From contig CALNYX010000017.1 in assembly GCA_942490925.1 (NCBI GenBank), positions 310,001 to 374,000 on the forward strand: 64,000 nucleotides of DNA, read 5' to 3'. Of the stretch, positions 15,865-23,534 are shown piece after piece. Position 1 is the stretch's first letter; each line of letters starts with the position of its first letter. Both the position numbers and the translations under genes were made by a program. The notes beneath the pieces were generated by a model. That model was not told the DNA's origin. It worked only from the letters and a program-made list of their open reading frames with translations, and did not search any database. Origin of the DNA: CALNYX01 sp942490925 (lineage in GTDB: Bacteria; Chlamydiota; Chlamydiia; Chlamydiales; JAAKFR01).

Positions 15865-16944
15865 ATGTCCGAGAAAAAAGTTGTTGTGGTCACAGGAAGT
15901 AGTGGAAGGATTGGAACACGGATTGTTTCAAGGCTTTCACAGCAGTATCAACCTATTGCAATGGACTTTGTTGGAGCAACTTGTGAGAATCCTGATGTTG
16001 AATTCATCTATGTTGACCTCAGCTCGGATCATAGTGTCAAATGCGCATTTGACCGTATCCGCAAGGTCTATAACGGCAAAATTGCTTCGATCGTTCATTT
16101 GGCTGCTTTCTACAGTTTTACAGGCCAACACCTAGAGTTATATGACAAAATCACTGTTCAAGGAACCCGTCGCCTTCTTGATGAGTCGAAAACGTGCACT
16201 GTTGAGCAATTTATGTTTACAAGCACGATGCTTGTCCACGAACCTTCGGAGCGGGGAGTGATTCAAAATGAAGATTCTCCAATCAAAGGGAAGTGGCATT
16301 ATCCCGCATCAAAAGTACGCACTGAGAAATTGATCCACGAGATGCATGGAGATATCCCTTCAGTCATCTTGCGTATTGGTGGTTGTTATGATGAGACCTG
16401 TAACTGCGTACCGATTTCACAACATATCTCACGAATATATGAGAAACAGCTTGCAAGTCTAGTCTTCCCTGGTAACTCAGGCAATGGTGTTCCTTATACT
16501 CACTTTGATGATCTCGTCGATATGATTCTCCATATTATTGAGAAACGCGACACCTTGGGTAAAGATAACACATTCCTCTGCTGTGAAGAGGATTCGATCA
16601 CCTATCGCGAGCTTCAAACGATCATTGGACAGCTTGTTCATGGGAGAAAGAAGTGGCCGATGCTCTATATACCGAAATTTATAGCCAAAGTTGGCGCAGG
16701 AGTACTCGATTCCATTCCATTTGGCCCTCCGCCATTTATCAAACCTTGGATGGTCGATCTGGCTGATGATAACTACGAATTTACCATGGAACATGCACGC
16801 AAAGTGCTTGGATGGTCACCAAAACGTTCACTTAGAAAGACATTGCCTACAATTGTTGAGGACATGAAGAAAGATCCGATCGCTTGGTACAAAAGGCACG
16901 GGATTCCACTTTCTCACTATGTTCGCAAACACGGGAGTAAATAA
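15865..16944 (+). CDS. NAD-dependent epimerase/dehydratase
   Basis: An extended SDR protein of about 359 residues. The Rossmann motif is VVVTGSSGRIGTRI at the N terminus, the catalytic YxxxK is YPASK (WHYPASKVR), and the HLAA segment follows the usual NAD-binding strand. The start chosen is MSEKKV, behind GAAGGGGG; an upstream ATG at 15841 is in frame. The stop and the next ATG overlap (TAATG), coupling it to the VKOR-domain protein. This pair occurs together in other bacteria to my memory, but its substrate is not known to me. Confidence 0.8.
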   Translation: MSEKKVVVVTGSSGRIGTRIVSRLSQQYQPIAMDFVGATCENPDVEFIYVDLSSDHSVKCAFDRIRKVYNGKIASIVHLAAFYSFTGQHLELYDKITVQGTRRLLDESKTCTVEQFMFTSTMLVHEPSERGVIQNEDSPIKGKWHYPASKVRTEKLIHEMHGDIPSVILRIGGCYDETCNCVPISQHISRIYEKQLASLVFPGNSGNGVPYTHFDDLVDMILHIIEKRDTLGKDNTFLCCEEDSITYRELQTIIGQLVHGRKKWPMLYIPKFIAKVGAGVLDSIPFGPPPFIKPWMVDLADDNYEFTMEHARKVLGWSPKRSLRKTLPTIVEDMKKDPIAWYKRHGIPLSHYVRKHGSK

Positions 16945-18275
16945 TGGGTTGGAGCGCAGAGCAAAAACATGAAATAGAACATCGATTTCACGACAGAATG
17001 ATTTGGACCCGTTTTGCAACGGTCGTCTTAGGGATTTGGATGTTAGTGAGTCCTGAGACATTTGGCTATAAGCAAGACACCCTTATGTGGAGTGATTGGA
17101 TTTCTGGATTCCTCCTGATCTTCTTTGGATTCCTCTCGATGTCCTTCAAATGTCGTGCTTGGATTTGGGGAGGCTGCTTCGTCGGAATTTGGCTTCAGTT
17201 CGCCCCTCTACTATTTTGGGCACATCAACCAGTTGCCTACCTAAACGATACCATTATTGGTGTTCTTGCCATCGCGTTTTGTGTGCTCGTACCTCTGCGT
17301 CCTAAAGAGCTTGAAATCGGCCCGCAAATTCCACCCGACTGGACTTATAATCCCTCATCATGGCAACAGCGCGTGCCAATCATCTTTTTTGGAATGGTTG
17401 GCTGGTTTGTTGCGCGTTACCTCTGCGCCTACCAGCTTGGTTACATCGATCACGTCTGGTCGCCTATCGGTGATGGAACAGAGAAGGTGATCACCTCACT
17501 TGTCGCCAAAGACTTTCCTGTACCAGATGCTGGTTTAGGAGCCCTTGCCTATTCACTTGAAGCGATTATGGGAGCTAAAGGGGGAGTGCGCCGTTGGCAT
17601 ACAATGCCTTGGTTAGTTGTTAGTTTTGGATTTCTTGTCGTACCCCTCGGTTTTACAAGTATCGTGCTCGTTATGTTGCAACCAATTGTTGTGGGTGCTT
17701 GGTGTGCCCTTTGTCTGATTATTGCCTGTTGTATGTTGATTATGTTAGCGCTCAGCATTGATGAGGTTGTGCTCGTTTGCCAGTATATAAGGCATGAAAT
17801 GATTGCTGGTCGCGGTTTTTGGGATGTTCTTTTCAAAGGCTCTAGCTACGAGAAAGATGAAGCTGATACCCGCACACCGCAGATGCATTGTTCACCTTGG
17901 CAGTTTATCAAAGCGATGGTTTGGGGAGTCACAATTCCTTGGAACCTACTCATCACTGCAATCCTCGGGGCTTGGCTGCTCTTTGCCAATGACATCATGG
18001 GTTTTTCAGGCGTTGTCGCCAACAACACAGATGTGATGGGAGCATTGACAATCGTCTTCTCGATCATTGCCTGGGCTGAGGTTTCAAGAGCATTGCGCTA
18101 TCTCAATATTCCACTGATGATTTGGTTGATTATTGGGTCGATTGTACTGCCTGGAGCGAGTAGTACCACGATTTGGCATGCGAGCATTATTGGTGGTATT
18201 GTGATTGTGCTCTCCGTCTTCAAGGGGTGGGGCATACGCGAGCGCTACGGCTCCTGGCAAAAGATGATCTTCTAG
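16944..18275 (+). CDS. SPW-repeat and vitamin K epoxide reductase-domain membrane protein
   Basis: A 443-residue integral membrane protein. The N-terminal third has SPW-type paired helices (WILVSPETFGY, WSDWISGFLL). The middle third carries DAGLGALAYSLEAIMGAKGG, RRWHTMPW and LQPIVVGAWCALCL, which match bacterial VKOR-domain proteins, including the CxxC (CALC) redox site. Two more helix pairs follow. VKOR homologues re-oxidise disulfide oxidases, so a redox role is possible, though the extra loop cysteines are not evident here. It is translated behind the epimerase with a one-base overlap. Confidence 0.75.
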   Translation: MGWSAEQKHEIEHRFHDRMIWTRFATVVLGIWMLVSPETFGYKQDTLMWSDWISGFLLIFFGFLSMSFKCRAWIWGGCFVGIWLQFAPLLFWAHQPVAYLNDTIIGVLAIAFCVLVPLRPKELEIGPQIPPDWTYNPSSWQQRVPIIFFGMVGWFVARYLCAYQLGYIDHVWSPIGDGTEKVITSLVAKDFPVPDAGLGALAYSLEAIMGAKGGVRRWHTMPWLVVSFGFLVVPLGFTSIVLVMLQPIVVGAWCALCLIIACCMLIMLALSIDEVVLVCQYIRHEMIAGRGFWDVLFKGSSYEKDEADTRTPQMHCSPWQFIKAMVWGVTIPWNLLITAILGAWLLFANDIMGFSGVVANNTDVMGALTIVFSIIAWAEVSRALRYLNIPLMIWLIIGSIVLPGASSTTIWHASIIGGIVIVLSVFKGWGIRERYGSWQKMIF

Positions 18276-18292
18276 GGGGAAATCCTTAGTTG

Positions 18293-18554
18293 TTTTTTGG
18301 TAGTTTTGCCCAATTCGGCAGATCACTCGCTTGCCGTATGCCTATACTGTTTGCGCTCGTGATTTATAGTCAAATAGGTTGAAAATTTTACAATCTCTCT
18401 TTGTTTAATACGCCATCTTTCTCCCATCCTTTTTAGCTCATATCCAAGAATATGAGCTGCAAAATGATAGAAGAAATCTGTCATATCAACCAAATGAGAT
18501 TGTAAAATTTTCAACCTATTTGACTATACCAACTTGGACGAAACTACCAAAAAA
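18293..18554. repeat. Long palindrome with a 162-bp core bearing 32-bp perfect terminal inverted repeats
   Basis: The core 18366-18527 starts ATAGTCAAATAGGTTG and ends with the exact reverse complement; 32 of 32 bases match at the two ends. The interior is also imperfectly self-complementary and has a central AGCTCATAT/ATATGAGCT hairpin at 18435-18458, exactly at the core's centre. Flanking it, TTTTTTGGTAGTTTTG (from 18293) and a matching arm ending at 18554 form an outer pair, with about 45 unpaired bases on the left. TA dinucleotides at both core ends fit a TA-targeting (IS630/mariner-type) MITE. A 63-codon frame on the minus strand inside it is not convincing. The rest of the 18276-18681 gap shows only a short open remnant ending at 18606. 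Confidence 0.8.
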
Positions 18555-18681
18555 TGCTTTGTTCGTGATCGATCAACTGGAACAAGAAGCACAAAAAAAT
18601 ACTTAGGGTACTTGTGAGAAGATGGTTTTTTGAAGGCGATTTTCGAGGCTTTGGCGAAAGCTAGCAGAGTTTAAGAATGTC

Positions 18682-19275
18682 TTACGCATTATTTTTCAAG
18701 GCTGTTAAAATTCGTTTTGCGCGAGCTGATTTTATTGATTTGACTAGTGAAAGAGAGATCATACCATTTTCTAAACCATCCGATACGGTTTGAAGTACGT
18801 GTTCTTCTGAAATCGTCTCATCCAAAATTACATCTTGAATGGTTCGTCTAGGAGAGGTCACTTGATAACCTTCTAGTTGCCAAATATCTTGTTCTTCGAG
18901 CGTGGTGTAGTGGAGAATTAGGTTTTTTGGAAGATGACGCCTTCTAAAACCATGAGGGACAGAAATATGATAATTAGCCGGCATCAAGTCGCTTAGATTA
19001 TGAATTGCAAGAGCAGTTTCGTGTGAAAAGACTCCTTGTACGTCCCAGTTTTTATTACATGACCATAATGACCAGTAGACTAAATCAGGACGATCACTTG
19101 GTGGGTAGTGTGCTAAGCGATAGATACCACGCCCTTCATGAATCCAAATTTTGTTTTTCACGTATCTTGCAAAATTGCTGTCATGGTATCCAGCTTTTTT
19201 CGCTTGTCTTGAAGTAAAATATCCCTGTTGCAAGGAAGCTGATTTATAGAGGGAAGCTTCTGGTGTAGTGCCCAT
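18682..19275 (-). CDS. AbiEi-type antitoxin/transcriptional regulator, orphan
   Basis: A 197-residue protein with the N-terminal winged-helix seen in AbiEi antitoxins (LQQGYFTSRQAKKAGY, about 13-28; KIWIHEGRGIYRLAHYP) and the following core with FSHETALAIHNL and VTSPRRTIQDVI. AbiEi represses its own operon and neutralises the AbiEii nucleotidyltransferase toxin. No toxin gene follows: downstream lies only the palindromic repeat. The start codon directly abuts a 33-bp palindrome that covers the promoter, consistent with autoregulation. It may be a leftover antitoxin or an independent regulator. Confidence 0.75.
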   Translation of the reverse strand: MGTTPEASLYKSASLQQGYFTSRQAKKAGYHDSNFARYVKNKIWIHEGRGIYRLAHYPPSDRPDLVYWSLWSCNKNWDVQGVFSHETALAIHNLSDLMPANYHISVPHGFRRRHLPKNLILHYTTLEEQDIWQLEGYQVTSPRRTIQDVILDETISEEHVLQTVSDGLENGMISLSLVKSIKSARAKRILTALKNNA

Positions 19276-19311
19276 ACACCAAACCTATCAAAATGATAGG
19301 TTTGGTGTCAA
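19276..19311 (-). promoter_or_regulatory. Promoter and perfect palindromic operator of the AbiEi-type gene
   Basis: On the minus strand TTGACA (19306-19311) is followed at 18 bp by TAGGTT (19282-19287), 6 nt before the ATG. The perfect inverted repeat ACACCAAACCTATCA-AAA-TGATAGGTTTGGTGT (19276-19308) overlaps both boxes and touches the start codon. The layout predicts repression by a dimeric DNA-binding protein and a leaderless transcript. Confidence 0.6.
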
Positions 19312-19515
19312 TCGGCGATCGAAGCATCCAGCTAGAAGAGAAACATCTGAAGGGTAAAAAGCTGACTATTCTGCAAAGTAGCAAAAAGTTGCCAAACAGT
19401 CGTGTAGATTTTTTTATTGAAAAGGCTGTACAGAAATTAGATGATAGCTGGAAAATGCTGTCGTTTGAATGCAAATCCATTCAAGCGCACAACGCCCTTA
19501 ACAAGAAGGAAAATT

Positions 19516-20403
19516 ATGAACAAACGTATCTCATTGGCTGCTACTCTCATGCTTGGATTAACTCTCATGCCATCGCAAGCAGAAGCAAAAAATAACCGTG
19601 TTGAAAAAAGGCAGGCGCAAGCAATCCTTGCAGCACAACAAGAGAAAAATGCTTTGTTGCAGCAGCTAAACAGCCAACTTTTGCAAGCTGTTGTAGAGGG
19701 AAATCTCACTTCTTGCATGAATCTGATTGAGCGTGGTGCAAATGTAAACATTAAAGATGCGCATGGCGAGCCCGCTCTTTTACTAGCTGTGAAAGAAAAT
19801 CATGTAAAAATCGTTAAAGCTCTTTTGCAAGCACAGGCAAACCCTTGCTGCGTAAATAGAGAAAAGGTTTTTCCTCTTATGCAGATTATTTTGAATGGTG
19901 ATAAGTCTGTGCCTAAAGAACTTGACGATGGCAAGATCATCTATGTCAAAAATGATTCGAAGCTTCATGGATTCTTAGCCTCAACATTGCTTACAAGTGG
20001 AGCAAATATTGATCAGCAAGATGGTCAGGGGCGCTCTGCATTGCATTTTGCAACAATGGAAGACAATCTTGATGCTGTGAGCTTTTTAGTTGGGCACGAG
20101 GCTGATCTCAATATTAGAGATTCTCAGGAACGTACGCCTTTGATGTACGCGTGTAAAGTTGGAGCCTTTGCTTCTTGCAAACACCTGCTTCATGCAAAAG
20201 CGGATGTCAATGCAACTGATTGTGATGGTCAGACGCCACTGATGTTTGCTGTTCAAAAAGATCAGCCAGACTTAGTGAAATTAATGGTCAGTAAAGGTGC
20301 GAATGTCAATGCGACAGATGATTTTGGTGCAACAGCATTAAAAATCGCTGATGCTCTTGGAAATCGTGGTGTTTCTGAGTGTCTCCGCAGAACTGGTGCT
20401 TAA
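19516..20403 (+). CDS. Exported ankyrin-repeat protein
   Basis: A 295-residue protein. It opens with a clear Sec signal peptide, MNKRISLAATLMLGLTLMPS, and an AxA site (QAEA). After a Gln-rich coiled linker come about six ankyrin repeats, seen in motifs such as LIERGANVNIKDAHGEPALLLA, DQQDGQGRSALHFAT-like text and VNATDCDGQTPLMFAVQ (given in part). Ankyrin repeats bind proteins; the target is unknown. I chose ATG 19516, preceded by AAGAAGGA, over an upstream in-frame ATG at 19441. A strong hairpin terminator follows. Confidence 0.8.
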   Translation: MNKRISLAATLMLGLTLMPSQAEAKNNRVEKRQAQAILAAQQEKNALLQQLNSQLLQAVVEGNLTSCMNLIERGANVNIKDAHGEPALLLAVKENHVKIVKALLQAQANPCCVNREKVFPLMQIILNGDKSVPKELDDGKIIYVKNDSKLHGFLASTLLTSGANIDQQDGQGRSALHFATMEDNLDAVSFLVGHEADLNIRDSQERTPLMYACKVGAFASCKHLLHAKADVNATDCDGQTPLMFAVQKDQPDLVKLMVSKGANVNATDDFGATALKIADALGNRGVSECLRRTGA

Positions 20404-20412
20404 TTTTTTATG

Positions 20413-20444
20413 GCAAGCCAGCTTCTGCTGGCTTGCTTGGTTTC
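20413..20444 (+). terminator. Rho-independent terminator after the ankyrin gene
   Basis: GCAAGCCAGC-TTCT-GCTGGCTTGC (20413-20436) is a perfect 10-bp stem with a 4-nt loop, followed by TTGGTTTC. It lies only 12 bp before the next ATG, so it may also limit reading into the GNAT gene. Confidence 0.7.
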
Positions 20445-20447
20445 TAG

Positions 20448-20960
20448 ATGCACTTTGAACATGTACAAATAAAAGATATTCCTCTACTAAAACAGTGGTT
20501 TAAGCAGGACTATATCGCTGAATTCTGGTATGGCCAGGGATTACAAAATACCTATAAGTCTATAGAGAAATTCACAAAAGGGGAGCCGTGTATTTTTACG
20601 CTCTGGCTCGCTTACGATGGTGAAACACCTTTTGGCTATTTGATGACTTCACAAGCTGAGAGAGAAGATGCTTTCTATCTGCAATATCTACCAGAAGGGG
20701 CAAAAGCCATTACCCTGGATTTATTGATCGGAAATCGTGATTACTTGGGAAAAGGCTTCAGCCATGTCATGATTCAGCAGTTGCTTGTGCAGCACTATAC
20801 GCATGTCGATTATGTTTTTATTGATCCGGGAGTGAGCAATGCAAAGGCTATTCATGTCTACGAGAAAGCTGGGTTTGTCTCAATGGGTGAGTTTGATCCT
20901 CCTTGGGAGCGAGGGTCACCTTGCTTGTTGATGCGACTAGAGCTAGATACGATCCTCTAG
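20448..20960 (+). CDS. GNAT-family N-acetyltransferase (aminoglycoside 6'-acetyltransferase-like fold)
   Basis: A 170-residue acyl-CoA N-acyltransferase. The acetyl-CoA pyrophosphate loop is seen in LLIGNRDYLGKGFSHVMIQQ near residues 90-109, followed by the conserved FIDPGVSNAKAIHVYEKAGF. The build (early HVQIKDIPLLKQWF, late ENxRAIRVYEKxGF-like) matches the Acetyltransf_8/AAC(6')-like subgroup, which acetylates small amines, siderophore precursors or aminoglycosides; substrate unknown. It has no clear RBS and starts right after a terminator. It overlaps tgt by 18 bp at its 3' end. Confidence 0.7.
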   Translation: MHFEHVQIKDIPLLKQWFKQDYIAEFWYGQGLQNTYKSIEKFTKGEPCIFTLWLAYDGETPFGYLMTSQAEREDAFYLQYLPEGAKAITLDLLIGNRDYLGKGFSHVMIQQLLVQHYTHVDYVFIDPGVSNAKAIHVYEKAGFVSMGEFDPPWERGSPCLLMRLELDTIL

Positions 20961-22061
20961 GATAGCTTCACGATAGGATTCCATGAGCTTAACCATGAAG
21001 TGTAAGTTGTGGATGGTAGCTAGAATAAGAGCCGTTACTTCGCGCGCTTTGAAAAGGTGGTGAAGGTAGGCAAGGCTATACTGCTGGCACGTTGGACATG
21101 TGCACCCTTTTTCAATGGGGAAGAAGTTTTTCTTATATTTGCTCTGGTTGATCTTGACGCCACCCTCTTTTGTGAGCAGTAGGCCGTGGCGTGCTGCCTT
21201 GGTGGGGTAAGAGCTATCAAAGGTGTCAATTCCAAGGGGAACAAGCTCTTCAAGGGATGCAATATCGCCAATGCCTAAAAGATGATTGGGTTTATCATCG
21301 GGCAGCAGTGGTCGTGTGTAGGCAATAAGGTCTCGGAGTTCTTGTTTGTTTTTGCCAACGCTTCCACCAATAGCAAAGCCATCGAAGTCAGCTTTGGTCA
21401 GTGTTTCACAGCTGAGACGTCTAAGCTCGGGATCAATCCCTCCATGGATCACACCATACATCGCTTGGTCTTTGCGCTCTTTGAGATGTGTCTGCAATGA
21501 GCGCATTTCCCATCTATGTGTACGTGCCAGTGATTTTTTCAGGTCATTTTGTTCAATATGGTAGGGCGGCAGCTCGTCGAGGGGAATAATGATGTCGGCA
21601 CCAAGATCTTTTTGGGCTTGGACGGATGTTTCAGGAGTGAGGAGAACTTTTTGCCCATCGCGGTAGGAGCGGAAAAGAACGCCCTCTTCTGAGATTTTTA
21701 AAACATTGCCGCTCCCTTGTTTTTTGCCGCGTGATTTGAGCTCGTTATGCACTGAGCCGTAAGCTAGGCTAAAAACTTGAAAACCTCCAGAGTCGGTGAT
21801 GAGTGGAAGTTTGCGGTTGATGAAGCTGTGTAGTCCGCCAGCTGCTTTGACAACGTCTGGGCCGGGTTGAAGCAGCAGGTGGTAGGTGTTGCAAAACATG
21901 AGCTCAAGGCCGATCGCATCGACATGGTGATTACTCAAGGCCTTGAGGGTTCCATTGGTGCCAACCGCAACGAAGCTGGGTGTATTGATCACACCGTGGG
22001 GTGTTGTGATTTTGCCAACTCGGGCTTTCGATTTTTTGGATTGATGAATGAGCTCAAACAT
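20943..22061 (-). CDS. tgt: tRNA-guanine transglycosylase
   Basis: Exchanges guanine-34 in tRNAs with GUN anticodons for a queuosine base. The 372-residue protein has VGTNGTLKAL, the catalytic region ITDSGGFQVFSL, IHGGIDPELRR, the nucleophile aspartate in FDSSYPTKAARHG, and a zinc site CTCPTC near residue 320. Bacterial TGTs usually read FDCVxPTRxARNG, so this site is divergent; Chlamydia TGT has been reported to use queuine instead of preQ1. I chose ATG 22061 (MFELIHQSKK) behind GAAAGG. It overlaps the end of yhhQ by 8 bp. Confidence 0.9.
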   Translation of the reverse strand: MFELIHQSKKSKARVGKITTPHGVINTPSFVAVGTNGTLKALSNHHVDAIGLELMFCNTYHLLLQPGPDVVKAAGGLHSFINRKLPLITDSGGFQVFSLAYGSVHNELKSRGKKQGSGNVLKISEEGVLFRSYRDGQKVLLTPETSVQAQKDLGADIIIPLDELPPYHIEQNDLKKSLARTHRWEMRSLQTHLKERKDQAMYGVIHGGIDPELRRLSCETLTKADFDGFAIGGSVGKNKQELRDLIAYTRPLLPDDKPNHLLGIGDIASLEELVPLGIDTFDSSYPTKAARHGLLLTKEGGVKINQSKYKKNFFPIEKGCTCPTCQQYSLAYLHHLFKAREVTALILATIHNLHFMVKLMESYREAILEDRI

Positions 22062-22719
22062 GGATGGCCTTTCTTGCAAAGGAGATAAAGGGAGTAGAAA
22101 AAAGAATGATCAACCATTTTGCAAGGAGGCTGAAAATGATGATTTCCCAAATGGCGGGGACTGTGCCGTAAAGTCCAAGAAAGGAGAAGAGCAAGGTATC
22201 GAGGATTTCGGCAAGCATTAAGGAGGTAAGGATGCGAGTAGCAAGGTGTTTTCCTCTAGTTTTATCGCGGAGGTAGGAGAAGAAGCGGAGGTCAAAAAAT
22301 TGCACAGCAAAGAAGGTGAGTAGGGAGGCGGAGGTGATGCGCAGAAGGGGTGTTAGAAGAGATTTGAAGTGAAGCTGGGTTGTGTCGTGATCGCTTGGGA
22401 TATAGATGAGATGAAGTTGTGAAAGCAGAAGGAAGCCAAATGAAATGAAAAAGGCGAGCCAGATCATTTTACGCGCCGCCTCTCTGCCATAAAATTCTTG
22501 AATTAAATTCAACCCTAAGAGATACCCTACTGCAGGAGCATCGGCGCACGTAATGCTGAGCCCTAGAAGATTGATCTGCTTGGAAACAAACAGGTTCATC
22601 GCCACAGCTAAAAGCGCGAGCCACGCAAAGAGAAACTCCCGACCCATTCGTAGCGCAAAGAGTGTGACCAGCATGATGGCTGTGGCATGAATGAATAGAA
22701 TTGAAAAATTGTTTAACAT
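22054..22719 (-). CDS. yhhQ: YhhQ-family queuosine precursor transporter
   Basis: A 221-residue inner-membrane protein with about six helices, with the family's SKQINLLGLSITCADAPAVG, LNLIQEFYGREAARK and a late LMLAEILDTLLFSFLG. YhhQ imports queuosine precursors; the homologue in Chlamydia trachomatis has been linked to queuine uptake. It lies directly upstream of tgt with an 8-bp overlap, so uptake and insertion of the base are coupled. The start used is the ATG at 22719; a TTG two codons upstream is possible. It diverges from lysC with only 11 bp between start codons. Confidence 0.8.
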   Translation of the reverse strand: MLNNFSILFIHATAIMLVTLFALRMGREFLFAWLALLAVAMNLFVSKQINLLGLSITCADAPAVGYLLGLNLIQEFYGREAARKMIWLAFFISFGFLLLSQLHLIYIPSDHDTTQLHFKSLLTPLLRITSASLLTFFAVQFFDLRFFSYLRDKTRGKHLATRILTSLMLAEILDTLLFSFLGLYGTVPAIWEIIIFSLLAKWLIILFSTPFISFARKAIHV

Positions 22720-22730
22720 GGGCAACTAGT

Positions 22731-23534
22731 ATGCCAGAAAAGAGAAAAACTCTCATCATGAAATTCGGTGGGGGTGTGTTGGAAGGGTCTGAAAGTTTTC
22801 ATCGCATCGCCGATCTGATCATCAGTAGACAAGCTTTTTTTGAGCGAATTGTAGTCGTCGTCAGTGCCATGCGAGGGGTAACCAATCGACTGATTGCTCT
22901 GGCTCAGAGTGTGAATCCCAATCCCCCAAGGCGTGAATATGATATGCTTGTGAGTGTTGGCGAGCGCGTGAGCATCTCGCTTCTTGCAATGGCATTAGAG
23001 CGTAAGGGGCAGGAGGCTGTTAGTTTCACAGGAAGTCAGTCGGGAGTGATCACCTCTGATGAGCATGGTCAGGCGCAGATTGTAGATGTTCGCCCAGGCA
23101 GGCTGCTCGAAGCGCTCGATAGGCACAAAGTGGCAATTGTTGCAGGGTTTCAAGGTGTTTCTCTTGAAAAAGAGATTACAACGCTTGGACGAGGCGGTTC
23201 GGATACAACTGCTGTTGCCCTAGGAATTGCTCTAGCTGCTGAAAAAGTCGAGTTTTACAAGGATGTGCCTGGGGTTTGTACAGCAGATCCAAAGCATGAG
23301 AATAGCGCTCAGGTCTGCAGTCAATTGAACTATGCTGAGGCTCTTGAGCTTGTTGAGAAGACTGGAGGACGGATTTTGCATGCAAGAGCTCTAATGCTTG
23401 CGCAGAGAAACGGACTCCCATTGCAAGTACGGCCATTTTGGGAAGATCAAAAGGAGGGAACAGTGATTAGTGAGTCAAAGATATTTCAAGAGATGACCTA
23501 TGAACTCTCCCTATCCACGCCTTGTAGTCTCTGA
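22731..23534 (+). CDS. lysC: Aspartokinase, catalytic domain only
   Basis: Phosphorylates aspartate, the first step towards diaminopimelate, lysine, threonine and methionine. The 267-residue protein has MKFGGGVLEG, VVVSAMRGVTNRL, the FTGSQSGV segment, GRGGSDTTAVAL and the FYKDVPGVCTADP motif of aspartokinases. It ends after GTVISE with no ACT domains, so the usual allosteric site for lysine or threonine is missing. I start at ATG 22731 (MPEKRKTLIMKFGG); a TTG at 22701 is in frame. Its last 35 bp overlap the next gene. Confidence 0.82.
   Translation: MPEKRKTLIMKFGGGVLEGSESFHRIADLIISRQAFFERIVVVVSAMRGVTNRLIALAQSVNPNPPRREYDMLVSVGERVSISLLAMALERKGQEAVSFTGSQSGVITSDEHGQAQIVDVRPGRLLEALDRHKVAIVAGFQGVSLEKEITTLGRGGSDTTAVALGIALAAEKVEFYKDVPGVCTADPKHENSAQVCSQLNYAEALELVEKTGGRILHARALMLAQRNGLPLQVRPFWEDQKEGTVISESKIFQEMTYELSLSTPCSL

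Noticed and set aside
18323..18514. 63-codon minus-strand frame within the 18.4-kb palindrome
   Set aside because: It spans a self-complementary element and has no RBS or known motif; likely incidental.
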